Of a DNA stretch of 15,164 nucleotides, positions 7,695 through 15,063 are shown in pieces (position 1 is the first letter of the stretch; the number at the start of each line of letters is the position of its first letter). The notes below the pieces were generated by a model. That model saw only the letters and a list, made by a program, of their open reading frames with translations, was not told the DNA's origin and did no database searches. The position numbers were made by a program, and so were the translations under genes. Source of the stretch: an uncultured Clostridia bacterium (GTDB lineage Bacteria; Bacillota; Clostridia; Oscillospirales; CAG-382); the NCBI GenBank assembly GCA_905235695.1, contig CAJOMW010000071.1, positions 1 to 15,164 on the forward strand. The letters are read 5' to 3'.

Positions 7695-7713
7695 GAAAAC
7701 GGTGCCGTTTTTT
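7695..7713 (+). terminator. possible terminator after comM
   Basis: AAAACG (7696-7701) pairs with CGTTTT (7706-7711) around GTGC, and the T run continues to 7713. GAAAACGG at 7695-7702 can alternatively pair with CCGTTTTC at 7716-7723. The stem is short, so the call is moderate. Confidence 0.4.
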
Positions 7714-8068
7714 GCCCGTTTTCAAGAAGTGCATAAAATTTGCAAAATGTTCAAAAATTTTTAGTAAAAAACTGATGATTTTATATTATTCGCTCCGCAA
7801 ATCGCCTTTTTCGGTAAACATAATAATGCCCCAAAAAAATTATTTTTCACCGCCAAAATGTTGATAACTATGTTGATAATGTTTATAACTAAGTGAAAAA
7901 GTGGCTTTTCGATGCCCGATTGAGGGAATTTTTGAGTTTTCCGGCAGAAAACGACAAAATGCGAAATTGCGTAAAAACGGCACTGATTATGTAAACGTAA
8001 AACGTAAACGGCGAAGGAATATTTATGCATAACAGGCGAATAAATATGCAAAAATCAATAAAATTACC
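7714..8068. other. AT-rich gene-free region between comM and tsaE
   Basis: No coding sequence is supported here. The stretch is much more A/T-rich than the flanking genes. It contains three tandem TGTTGATAA-like motifs at 7858-7890 and a (G)TAAACGTAAAACGTAAACG repeat at 7991-8010. No promoter with both boxes was convincing. The tsaE promoter should lie somewhere in it, because a terminator-like hairpin follows comM. Confidence 0.5.
7858..7890 (+). repeat. three tandem TGTTGATAA-like motifs
   Basis: ATGTTGATAACT (7858-7869) is followed directly by ATGTTGATAATG (7870-7881) and then, overlapping it by two bases, TGTTTATAACT (7880-7890). On the other strand the first two read TTATCAACA, one base from the DnaA-box consensus TTATCCACA; the third differs by two. 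They could be protein-binding sites, but function is not established. Confidence 0.5.
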
Positions 8069-8509
8069 ATGGGCGGCATGGCGCTCTTTAAGGAGTATGT
8101 AACGAGCAGTGAAGAAGAGACCGAAAAGGCGGCGGCGGAGTTTGCAGCCTCTCTTGTGAGCGGAGATTTTCTCGCTTTTTACGGAGATCTCGGCTCAGGC
8201 AAAACGGCGTTCATAAGAGGGCTTGCGTCGGTGCTGTGCAGGGGAGCGAGGGTATCGAGCCCGACGTATGCTATTGTAAACGAGTACAACGGCGACCTAA
8301 ACATATACCATTTTGATATGTACCGCATAACCGACGACGACTCGCTCTACTCGACCGGCTTTTACGACTACTTTGACCGAAGCGGCATTATCGCCGCCGA
8401 ATGGTGCGAAAACGTGCCGTTCGCACTGCCCGAAAAGAGGTACGACATAGTCTTTGAGAAGACGTCGGAGACCGGGCGGAGGATAACGATAAGCAAGTGC
8501 GGCGGATAG
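8069..8509 (+). CDS. tsaE: tRNA t6A biosynthesis ATPase TsaE
   Basis: TsaE is the small P-loop ATPase that works with TsaB and TsaD to place threonylcarbamoyl on A37 of tRNA. The 146-residue product matches the family size and motifs: S-x-EEET near the N-terminus (14-18), Walker A GDLGSGKT (39-46), the SPTYAIVNEY block (64-73), HFDMYRI (81-87) and the EW pair (111-112) in IIAAEWCENV. The start is uncertain: neither the ATG at 8069 nor the in-frame ATG at 8078 has a clear ribosome site. The usual partners tsaB, rimI and tsaD do not follow; a gene with its own consensus promoter comes next. Confidence 0.93.
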   Translation: MGGMALFKEYVTSSEEETEKAAAEFAASLVSGDFLAFYGDLGSGKTAFIRGLASVLCRGARVSSPTYAIVNEYNGDLNIYHFDMYRITDDDSLYSTGFYDYFDRSGIIAAEWCENVPFALPEKRYDIVFEKTSETGRRITISKCGG

Positions 8510-8566
8510 GCGAAGGAAAATTTGTGTATTTTTGTTATACTGCCTGTAAATTTCGGCGCAAAACGG

Positions 8567-8594
8567 TTGACAAGCAAATCAAGGCGAATATAAT
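8567..8594 (+). promoter_or_regulatory. consensus sigma-A type promoter for the membrane protein gene
   Basis: Perfect TTGACA (8567-8572) and perfect TATAAT (8589-8594) are separated by 16 bases. The expected transcript would start near 8600, about 35 bases ahead of the start codon, with AAAGAGG at 8617-8623 as ribosome site. This is the best promoter in the window and suggests strong constitutive expression. Confidence 0.75.
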
Positions 8595-8633
8595 TAAATC
8601 ATCGGATAATAAAGAAAAAGAGGTTTTGTCGGA

Positions 8634-9452
8634 ATGAAAAGCAAAATCAGTTTAAAGATAACGGCAGGCATTATAATGCTGCTCTCTCTCATAACGGCGG
8701 CGTTCAGGTACGTCCTGCTGATAAATCACATAGATCCGTCGAACGGTCTGTACACAAGTCAGGTTCTCGGAAACGTGTTTTTCGGGGCGGTCTGCTTTAT
8801 CGTTGTGCTCGCTCTGCTGACGTATTTTTACGTCAAAAAGGCTGACGTCAAAAGTCCGATAAAGGAAAAATCTGTCGGCTGTGCAATAGCTTCTGCGCTG
8901 TGCATACTCTCGTTTGCCGCACTGTTCTTCACAGAAATCTTCAACCTCGCCGCCGGCGTAGGGAAGCCCGACATACTCATGATAGCGGCGCTTGTGCTCT
9001 GCATACCGTCGGTAATAAGCTTTCTGAACGTGTTTTTTGTCAGCATCGGCAAGAGCAAATTTTCCAATCTTGCACTGCTCCCGGCTTTTCCGCCGCTGTA
9101 CGTAGCCGTACGGACGATAAGCCTCTTTATAGACACGTCGACGCAGATAAACGCCTCCCAGCGCTCGTTTGAGCTTCTCACCATGGTCTTTGCGATGATG
9201 TTTCTCGTGACCGAGGCATCGTATTCCGTCCGTATGCGCCCGGATGAAGACGCCGAAAAGAATAAGAAGAACAGAGACGCAAGATATTTCGTCTGCGCCG
9301 TCATAACTGCCGCCCTTGCGCTTATCGTTACGGCAACCTATCTCTTAGCCGTTTTGACCGGAAAGTACGAGGCAGGGTATGATACTTGCGATCACGTACT
9401 GACGCTCTGCTTTGGCATATACGCCGCAGTGAGAGCGTTTGAGCTTGGATGA
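8634..9452 (+). CDS. multi-spanning membrane protein of unknown function
   Basis: I do not recognise this 272-residue protein. It is strongly hydrophobic, with about eight likely membrane segments, near residues 8-30, 45-67, 82-106, 112-136, 145-165, 180-197, 217-241 and 253-269. The short hydrophilic loops include a lysine-rich one (68-80, KKADVKSPIKEK) and a charged one (200-216, RMRPDEDAEKNKKNRD). The excess of positive charge in these two loops would place them in the cytoplasm. No transporter, enzyme or signalling motif is visible. Codon use matches the core genes around it, so it does not look recently acquired. It stands alone: own perfect promoter in front, terminator behind, with tsaE upstream and an unrelated lipoprotein cassette downstream. 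Confidence 0.8.
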   Translation: MKSKISLKITAGIIMLLSLITAAFRYVLLINHIDPSNGLYTSQVLGNVFFGAVCFIVVLALLTYFYVKKADVKSPIKEKSVGCAIASALCILSFAALFFTEIFNLAAGVGKPDILMIAALVLCIPSVISFLNVFFVSIGKSKFSNLALLPAFPPLYVAVRTISLFIDTSTQINASQRSFELLTMVFAMMFLVTEASYSVRMRPDEDAEKNKKNRDARYFVCAVITAALALIVTATYLLAVLTGKYEAGYDTCDHVLTLCFGIYAAVRAFELG

Positions 9453-9550
9453 TATTCTCCTTGTAAAGGGACCGCAATTCGGACGGGCTGAAGCTGCCAA
9501 AAATATGTTTTTTCGATAAAATGGAAAGACTGCCGGAAGGAGGCGCTTCA

Positions 9551-9574
9551 AAAGGAAGGTTCTCCTTCTTTTTT
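9551..9574 (+). terminator. terminator between the membrane protein and the lipoprotein gene
   Basis: GAAGG (9555-9559) and CCTTC (9564-9568) form a stem with a TTCT loop. The stem can be lengthened by the A-rich left flank pairing with the following T run (9569-9574). Confidence 0.6.
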
Positions 9575-9584
9575 AGCAGGGGGA

Positions 9585-9613
9585 TTGATTATGCCGGTCA
9601 GTGATGATATAAT
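9585..9613 (+). promoter_or_regulatory. promoter of the lipoprotein gene
   Basis: TTGATT (9585-9590, 4 of 6 matches) and perfect TATAAT (9608-9613) are separated by an ideal 17 bases. They lie just behind the terminator of the preceding gene. Confidence 0.6.
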
Positions 9614-9652
9614 TCTTTTGATAAATCGGAAATTTGCAGGGGGACGGATAAA

Positions 9653-10420
9653 GTGAAAGCATTAAAAAAGTTCGCAGCAGTAGTTTCACTCGCCATTATA
9701 ACAATTATAGCTGTTACAGGCTGCTCCGGTCAAAAGGAAGCTGATGGAAACGCAAATTACGTTGAGAAAGAGGAATTGTATTTTACCGAGGAGGTTCGTG
9801 AATCACCAAAATGGGTAACAAATCTCGATGCTGCAAACGATACGGATCAGCTGATCGTTGTTGCCGGTGTTGATAAAACGACTGCATATGTTACGATGCA
9901 TGAAAGAGATCAGGAAGGCAAATGGCAGCAGATAATTGCGACTCCCGGATTCATAGGACTGGATGGTCTGGGAGATGCCAATATCAACGACTGTTATACT
10001 CCTGTTGGTACATTTACGATTGATAAAGCCTTTGGGCTGGCGGAAGACCCCGGCTGTCAGATGGAGTATACCAGAGTGGATGAAAACTATTATTGGTCCG
10101 GAGATGCTCGCGAGGGAATGCATTTTAATGAGCTTGTAAATATTAAGGACATTCCTGATCTTGATACAGAAAACAGTGAGCATATTGCTGATTATGATTA
10201 TGCATACCGGTATGTTCTTAACATGGGATACAACTCGGAATGTGAGGAGGAAAAAGGATTTGCATTCTTTTTTCACTGCTTCAGAGTGAACCGCACCTAT
10301 ACGGGCGGATGCGTAGGTGTACCGGAAAATATTATGAAATTTATCATGCAGCACATTAAACCCGGATGCAGGATCACTATTGATTCATTGGAAAATATGA
10401 ATGGGGATCTTGATGCATAA
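9653..10420 (+). CDS. lipoprotein with L,D-transpeptidase (YkuD/COG3786-like) catalytic motif
   Basis: The 255-residue product starts with a lipoprotein signal: basic MKALKK, a hydrophobic stretch, and the lipobox VTGC with Cys24 as the lipidated residue, followed by a polar linker. The likely start is GTG at 9653, with AGGGGGA about eight bases upstream. The C-terminal part resembles the YkuD-like family that cross-links peptidoglycan or attaches proteins to it: YTPVGTFTIDKAFG (115-128) is the substrate-cleft strand, HC (208-209) carries the likely catalytic His, and TGGCVGVPEN (217-226) holds the likely nucleophile Cys220. The usual Arg after the Cys motif is not seen, which fits the COG3786-like branch better than classical ErfK/YbiS. 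Codon use (GAT, ATT, AAA, GTT) is clearly more A/T-ended than in neighbouring genes, suggesting transfer. The gene has its own promoter and terminator. Confidence 0.75.
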   Translation: MKALKKFAAVVSLAIITIIAVTGCSGQKEADGNANYVEKEELYFTEEVRESPKWVTNLDAANDTDQLIVVAGVDKTTAYVTMHERDQEGKWQQIIATPGFIGLDGLGDANINDCYTPVGTFTIDKAFGLAEDPGCQMEYTRVDENYYWSGDAREGMHFNELVNIKDIPDLDTENSEHIADYDYAYRYVLNMGYNSECEEEKGFAFFFHCFRVNRTYTGGCVGVPENIMKFIMQHIKPGCRITIDSLENMNGDLDA

Positions 10421-10523
10421 CTAAACTGCATGAGCTCCGATTTATCGCAAAGAGCTTTCATTGTCCAAAGTTACAGCGTGCATCGGATTTTGTCCCAAAA
10501 ATCCGCAAAAGACAGTAAAAATC

Positions 10524-10551
10524 GGCGTGACCGCAGCGGTCACGCCTTTTT
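10524..10551 (+). terminator. strong bidirectional terminator between convergent units
   Basis: GGCGTGACC (10524-10532) and GGTCACGCC (10538-10546) form a perfect GC-rich stem with a five-base loop, followed by TTTTT on the plus strand. On the minus strand the same stem is followed by GATTTTT. It lies between the plus-strand lipoprotein gene and the minus-strand ABC operon, and can serve both. Confidence 0.85.
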
Positions 10552-10636
10552 CATATCTTTTCAGACGGTTGTTTTTGTGCTCAAAGCATCGTTCCTGTGC
10601 GGTTCTTTCTCGTCATTGGAGGGAATATGCCGTACA

Positions 10637-10734
10637 CCTCATCAGTCAGCCTTGCGGCTGACAGCTTCCCCTCAAGGGGAAGCCCAAAGTGCCAAAGGCG
10701 CTTTGGATACTGCACCTGCGCTCAGCAGAGCAAC
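10637..10734 (+). repeat. triple-hairpin intergenic repeat, copy 1
   Basis: Three hairpins follow each other almost without gaps: GTCAGCC-TTGC-GGCTGAC (10645-10662), GCTTCCCC-TCAA-GGGGAAGC (10664-10683) and CCAAAGTGCC-AAA-GGCGCTTTGG (10684-10706, one G-T pair). After five bases comes GCACCTGCGCTCAGCAG (10712-10728). The last hairpin plus this 17-mer recurs in inverted orientation at 15044-15088 with one change in the 17-mer. I recall the first two hairpins as a common intergenic repeat of gut Clostridia, but could not check that here. Confidence 0.8.
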
Positions 10735-10772
10735 ATAAAAAGAATATAGAAAGCCTTGCCTACGAAAATTTT

Positions 10773-10807
10773 GCATTATGCATTATGCATTATACATTAT
10801 GCATTTA
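10773..10807 (-). repeat. GCATAAT heptamer array behind the ABC operon
   Basis: Read on the minus strand, directly after the ABC gene stop and ATAAAT, come five heptamers: GCATAAT, GTATAAT, GCATAAT, GCATAAT and GCAAAAT. This is the same heptamer type, in the same orientation relative to the upstream gene, as the second half of the element behind accA. Confidence 0.7.
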
Positions 10808-10808
10808 T

Positions 10809-12568
10809 TCAGGCAAACTGACTGTTATACAGCCTTGTATAGAACCCGTTTTTACTGATGAGCTCCTCATGCTTTCCCTGTTCTATGACGTTGCCGTCTT
10901 TCATGACGAGAATAACGTCGGCGTTTTTAACTGTCGAAAGACGGTGGGCAACGATAAAGCTCGTTCTGCCCTTCATGAGAAGCTCGAACACGCCTGCTGT
11001 ACTTTGAGCTCGGTACGGGTATCAATAGACGAGGTCGCCTCGTCGAGAATGAGGATCGAGGGGTTGCAGAGCATGACTCGGGCAATGCACAGCAGCTGTT
11101 TCTGCCCATGTGAGAGACTTCCGCCGTCATCGCTTATGACGGTATCGTAGCCGTTTGAGAGGCGCTTTATAAAGCTGTGCGCAAATGACGCTTTCGACGC
11201 CGCTATCATCTCTTCCTCCGTGGCGTCAGGTCTGCCGAGCAGGAGGTTTTCCCTTATAGTGCCGCTTTTCAGCCACGTGTCCTGGAGCACCATGCCGTAG
11301 CTCCTGCGCAGACTGCTCCTTGTGACCGTCCTGATGTCGCGGCCTTCGACGCATATCTCGCCGCCGCAAACATCGTAGAAGCGCATGAGCAGATTTATGA
11401 CCGTCGTCTTGCCGCACCCTGTCGGACCGACTATTGCAACTCTCTGACCGGGCTCGACCTTCAGATCAAAGCCGCGTATAAGCGGAACGTCGGGTGAATA
11501 CGAGAATTCGACGTCCTTCAGCTCCACCGTTCCGCTCACGTTATCAAGGCGTACAGCGTCCCCGGCATCCGGCTCCTGCGGCTCTTCTTCGATTATCTCA
11601 AAAATCCTCGAGGCGCAGGCGAGCGCATTCTGGAACTCCGTAACTACGCCCGATATCTCGTTAAAGGGCTTTGCAAACTGATTGGCGTAGCTGAGAAAGC
11701 TTACGAGAAAGCCGACGGTAAACGGCTGTGCGGCTCCGCTTGTCGATATGCACATGAGCGCCCCGGTAAGTCCGACGGATGCATAAATAAGGCTGTTTAT
11801 AAAGCGGGTTATCGGATTTACGAGCGACGAGAAGAACATCGCCCTCGTCGAGCATTTTTCAAGCCTTTCGTTTACCTCGTCAAACCGCTCCTTTGCCCTG
11901 TCCTCGTATGAAAACGCCTGAACTGTCTTCTGATTTCCTATCATCTCGTCTATGAGCGAGGTCTGCTCCGCCCTTGTCTCGGACTGCTCCCTGAACATAC
12001 TGTAAGATTTTCTCGCTATAAAGCGTGCGGCAAACATGGAGAGCGGCGTCAGAACGACCACGACTATCGTTATTTTCCAGCTTATGAAAAGCATAAAGCA
12101 GAGCGTGCCGAGAATCGTGACTACACCTGTGAAGAGCTGTGTAAAGCCGAGGAGAAGTCCGTCGGCAAGCTGGTCTGCGTCGGAAATTATGCGGCTTACT
12201 GTATCGCCGTGCGGGTGTGAGTCTATATAGCTGAGCGGAAGTATCTGGAGCTGCGAAAAGGCGTCGTTTCTCAAATCACACACTACACGGAAGGTTATGC
12301 GGTTGTTTATGGTGCTCATGAGCCACTGCATGACGGCCGTTGCGCCCACCGTCACGGCTATCGTCAAAAGCACTCCGAAAACGCCTTCAAAATCCACTTC
12401 GCCCTCTCCGACAATGAGATCTATCGCCCGTCCCACGAGTATCGGAACGTAAAGCGTCAGCGCCACTGTCAGCGCCGCAAGAACTACGGACAAAACGATA
12501 AGCGGAGCGTACCGCTTTACCCGAAGGAGTACCTTGACAAGGGTTCCCTTCTTCGCCTTTTCTTTCAT
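10809..12568 (-). pseudogene. heterodimeric ABC multidrug-type exporter, second half (catalytic NBD), frameshifted
   Basis: This is the partner of the upstream ABC gene. The long frame (531 residues, 12568-10973) has six likely membrane helices and an ATPase domain with Walker A GPTGCGKT (381-388), signature LSHGQ (485-489, not LSGGQ), and Walker B ILILDE with the catalytic Glu510. After Ala526 (SSIDTRTELKVQQA) it shifts into CSSFS and stops. The missing C-terminus lies in the neighbouring frame at 10991-10809: FELLMKGRTSFIVAHRLSTVKNADV, containing the switch His. One missing base near 10990-10992 (probably GCG-ATG become GCGTG) explains this. Joined, the protein would have about 586 residues, the normal size. 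AAAGGAGG just ahead of the start is a strong ribosome site. The rest of the gene is intact, so the break is recent or an assembly error. Confidence 0.88.
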
Positions 12569-12649
12569 GCCGAGATTACCTCCTTTCCCGTTTCTTCCGT
12601 ATCTTTACTTGCTTGTCTTTTTTAACCAGCCCGAGAGAATTTTCTTATT

Positions 12650-14404
12650 TCAGCTCTCCGCCTTTATCTGCGAATTGTGTATTTCACCGTATATCGGGCA
12701 AGATTCGAGAAGTGCGTCGTGCGTGCCGATGCCGACTATTCTTCCGTCGTCCAGCACAACTATCTTGTCGGCGTTTCTTATAGACGAAGTGCGCTGAGAT
12801 ACTATAAACACCGTCGGAGAATAGTCAAGCTCTCTTATCGCCCTTCGCATTGCGGCGTCCGTCGCATAGTCGAGTGCGGACGAGCTGTCGTCGAGCAGAA
12901 GTATTTCGGGCTTTCTCACAAGCGCCCTTGCGACGGTAAGTCTCTGCCGCTGTCCGCCCGAGAGGTTTCTTCCGCCCTGCTCTATGACGTAGTCGAGGCC
13001 GTCCTTTGCGCCGAATATGTCCTTTGCGGCCGCCGCTTCGAGAGCTTTATATATTTCTTCGTCCGTCGCATTCTCACTGCCCCATTTTATATTGTCACGC
13101 ACCGTTCCCGCAAACAGCACCGCATTCTGCGGAACGACGCCTATCTTCATTCTCAGCGATTTGATGGGATAGTCCTTTACATTTATCCCGTCAACCCTTA
13201 CTTCTCCCTCTGTCGCCTCGTAAAAGCGCGGCACAAGGTTTACGAGCGACGTCTTTCCCGAGCCCGTTCCGCCGATAACGCCGACCGTCTCTCCCTTTTT
13301 CACCCTGAGAGATATGCCGCTTAGCGTATTTTCGCTGTCGCCCTCGTAGCGAAGTCCGACGTTGTCAAATTCTACCGCTGTATCCGTATCCTTTTCCTGC
13401 GGTTCTTCAAGCGTCTCTTCCAAGCCGCTTTTCACTTCAAGCACGGCGGACACTCTGCCTGCCGAGGCGACGGATCTTGTCAGGGTTATCACGAGGTTTG
13501 CCATTTTTATAAGCTCGACGAGTATCTGCGACATATAGTTGTAAAGTGCGACGACCTCTCCCTGCGAGAGCGAGCCTGCGTTTACCTGCAGAGCGCCCGT
13601 CCATATAAGGCATATAACGGCGAGATTTATCATGACGTATGTAGACGGATTCAGCAGAGCCGATATGCGTCCAACGCGGTTCTGGAGCCTTGTCAGAGCC
13701 TTGTTTTTGCTTCTGAACTCGCTCTCCTCCTCGGCCTCCTTGCAGAAAGCTCGTATAACTCTCGTTCCGGAGAGGTTTTCCCTCGTCTTTCCGAGAACGC
13801 CGTCAAGCTCTGTCTGCACGTCCCTGTAAAGCGGCAGACTGCGGAGAATTATCGCAAAGACCGCCGCAAAGAGCAGTGGGATTGCTATTACAAAGACCAT
13901 TGCCGCACGCACGTTTACCGTGAACGCCATTATCATTGCCCCGAAAACGACGAAAGGCGAGCGCAAAAGCAGTCGCAGAAACAGGTTTACGCCTGTCTGC
14001 ATCTGGTTTACGTCGCTCGTCAGTCTGTTTATCATTGTAGAAGTGCCTATCGTATCTATCTCGGAAAAGGACAGACTCTGAAGGTGCGCAAAGAGCGCAT
14101 GACGCACGTTTTTTGAAAAGACGGCGGACGCCTTTGCGGCAAAGTACTGAGCCGTTACGGCAAGTATAAGCCCTGCTGCGCCGAGCGCGGCAAGCAAAAG
14201 GCACATAGAGACTACGTACCCTCTGTCGGCGTTCTTTATTCCGACGTCAATAACAGAAGCGACGACGAGCGGCACGAGCAGCTCGAAAATCGCCTCCGTC
14301 ATTTTGAAGAGCGGCGCAAGCACCGTCTCTTTTTTTGAGTCCTTCAGATAAATAAGCAGTTTTTTCAAATCTGTTGTATGCTCCCGTGTATGGTTTTCAG
14401 CCAT
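12650..14404 (-). CDS. heterodimeric ABC multidrug-type exporter, first half (degenerate-site NBD)
   Basis: This 584-residue half-exporter has six transmembrane helices (about 25-310) fused to one ATPase domain, like BmrC, TM287 and LmrC-type proteins. It has Walker A GGTGSGKT (378-385), Q-loop Gln426, a canonical signature LSGGQ (481-485), and Walker B ILLLDD (501-506) with Asp506 where the catalytic Glu should be. Gln537 stands in place of the switch His (IVSQRTSSIRNAD). These two changes mark the degenerate ATP site of heterodimeric exporters, with the working site completed by the partner gene downstream. The start overlaps the end of the fur-type gene by eight bases, and no clear ribosome site precedes it, so translation is probably coupled. 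The substrate is unknown; the regulator suggests metal- or stress-related control. Confidence 0.9.
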   Translation of the reverse strand: MAENHTREHTTDLKKLLIYLKDSKKETVLAPLFKMTEAIFELLVPLVVASVIDVGIKNADRGYVVSMCLLLAALGAAGLILAVTAQYFAAKASAVFSKNVRHALFAHLQSLSFSEIDTIGTSTMINRLTSDVNQMQTGVNLFLRLLLRSPFVVFGAMIMAFTVNVRAAMVFVIAIPLLFAAVFAIILRSLPLYRDVQTELDGVLGKTRENLSGTRVIRAFCKEAEEESEFRSKNKALTRLQNRVGRISALLNPSTYVMINLAVICLIWTGALQVNAGSLSQGEVVALYNYMSQILVELIKMANLVITLTRSVASAGRVSAVLEVKSGLEETLEEPQEKDTDTAVEFDNVGLRYEGDSENTLSGISLRVKKGETVGVIGGTGSGKTSLVNLVPRFYEATEGEVRVDGINVKDYPIKSLRMKIGVVPQNAVLFAGTVRDNIKWGSENATDEEIYKALEAAAAKDIFGAKDGLDYVIEQGGRNLSGGQRQRLTVARALVRKPEILLLDDSSSALDYATDAAMRRAIRELDYSPTVFIVSQRTSSIRNADKIVVLDDGRIVGIGTHDALLESCPIYGEIHNSQIKAES

Positions 14405-14888
14405 GGCTGTGTCCGCCGTGTTCGTGATCGTGCCTGCCGCACTCGCCGGTTACGTTCACGTCGTCGCCGCGGGCTTTTCTGCACTCGGCGCAGAGGCCGT
14501 ACAGCACGGTTCTTGTATTATCGACCTTAAAGCCGTGGTGCTCGTCGATATGCTCCTCGAGGTTTTCGAGGTACGCACAGCTCACGTGAAGCAGCTTATT
14601 GCATGAAACGCACTTGAGGTGGAAGTGGTGGACGCACTCTTCTCTGTCCGAAGCGAACTGATAGCAGGCAGGCTCGTCCGGGGAGAGGGTATATTTGCGG
14701 ACAACGCCGCCCGTTGTCAGCTTTTCGAGCTGGCGGTATATGGTAGGCACGGAGACGGAGCTGCCCTTTTCCTTAAGAAGGGCATAAATATCCTCTGCGG
14801 TCAGGTGTCTGTCTGCGTTTTTTTCGAGGCATTCGAGAATGCTCTTTCCCTGTTTTGTCACATAACCTGACTGAGGCATCATGGTCAC
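14397..14888 (-). CDS. Fur-family metal-responsive transcriptional regulator (Fur/Zur/PerR type)
   Basis: This 163-residue DNA-binding repressor belongs to the Fur superfamily. The N-terminal winged helix is clear (YVTKQGKSILECLEKNADRHLTAEDIYALL, then SVPTIYRQLEKLTTGGVVRKY). The dimerisation domain has the metal-binding HHFHLKC stretch and structural zinc pairs CVSC and CAEC. After CAECRKARG there is a polar tail ending GRHDHEHGGHSHG, rich in His, which may bind metal. Which ion is sensed (Fe, Zn, or peroxide via Fe) cannot be read from the sequence. The GTG at 14888 has AAAGGA five bases ahead; an ATG at 14882 is a possible alternative. The gene heads the operon and overlaps the exporter gene, so it probably controls itself and the exporter. 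No clear Fur-type operator was found upstream. Confidence 0.92.
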   Translation of the reverse strand: MTMMPQSGYVTKQGKSILECLEKNADRHLTAEDIYALLKEKGSSVSVPTIYRQLEKLTTGGVVRKYTLSPDEPACYQFASDREECVHHFHLKCVSCNKLLHVSCAYLENLEEHIDEHHGFKVDNTRTVLYGLCAECRKARGDDVNVTGECGRHDHEHGGHSHG

Positions 14889-14937
14889 TTCTTTCCTTTT
14901 CTTTCTTCCCTGATCATAGCTTTATATGTTCTTTTCC

Positions 14938-15063
14938 GGTGCGGCCGGTGAAAGCGCAGCTTTTAATGTTCTTTTTTTGTTGCCCTGCTGAGCAAGGTTG
15001 CGGCTGGCGAAAGCGCCGCTTCTGGTACTGATTAGCTGTTTTACTGCTAAGCGCAGGTGCGGC
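14938..15063 (+). repeat. about 60-base degenerate tandem repeat
   Basis: Units begin at GGTGCGGC (14938), GGTTGCGGC (14996) and GGTGCGGC (15056), spaced 58 and 60 bases. Units 1 and 2 share GGYGAAAGCGCMGCTT after the opening and CTGCTRAGC near the end. Unit 3 keeps only the opening and then runs into the hairpin at 15066. The unit ends also match the 17-mer of the repeat at 10712-10728 on the other strand. Confidence 0.65.

Noticed and set aside
7858..7890. Replication origin
   Set aside because: Only three imperfect boxes are present, with no dnaA or dnaN nearby and no larger cluster. Kept as a motif only.
10430..10738. Open frame over the terminator and triple hairpin
   Set aside because: It consists largely of terminator and repeat sequence, with no ribosome site or family resemblance.
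10985..10995. Programmed frameshifting in the ABC gene
   Set aside because: No slippery heptamer, stop-codon context or stimulatory stem was seen at the junction. An indel or assembly error is simpler.
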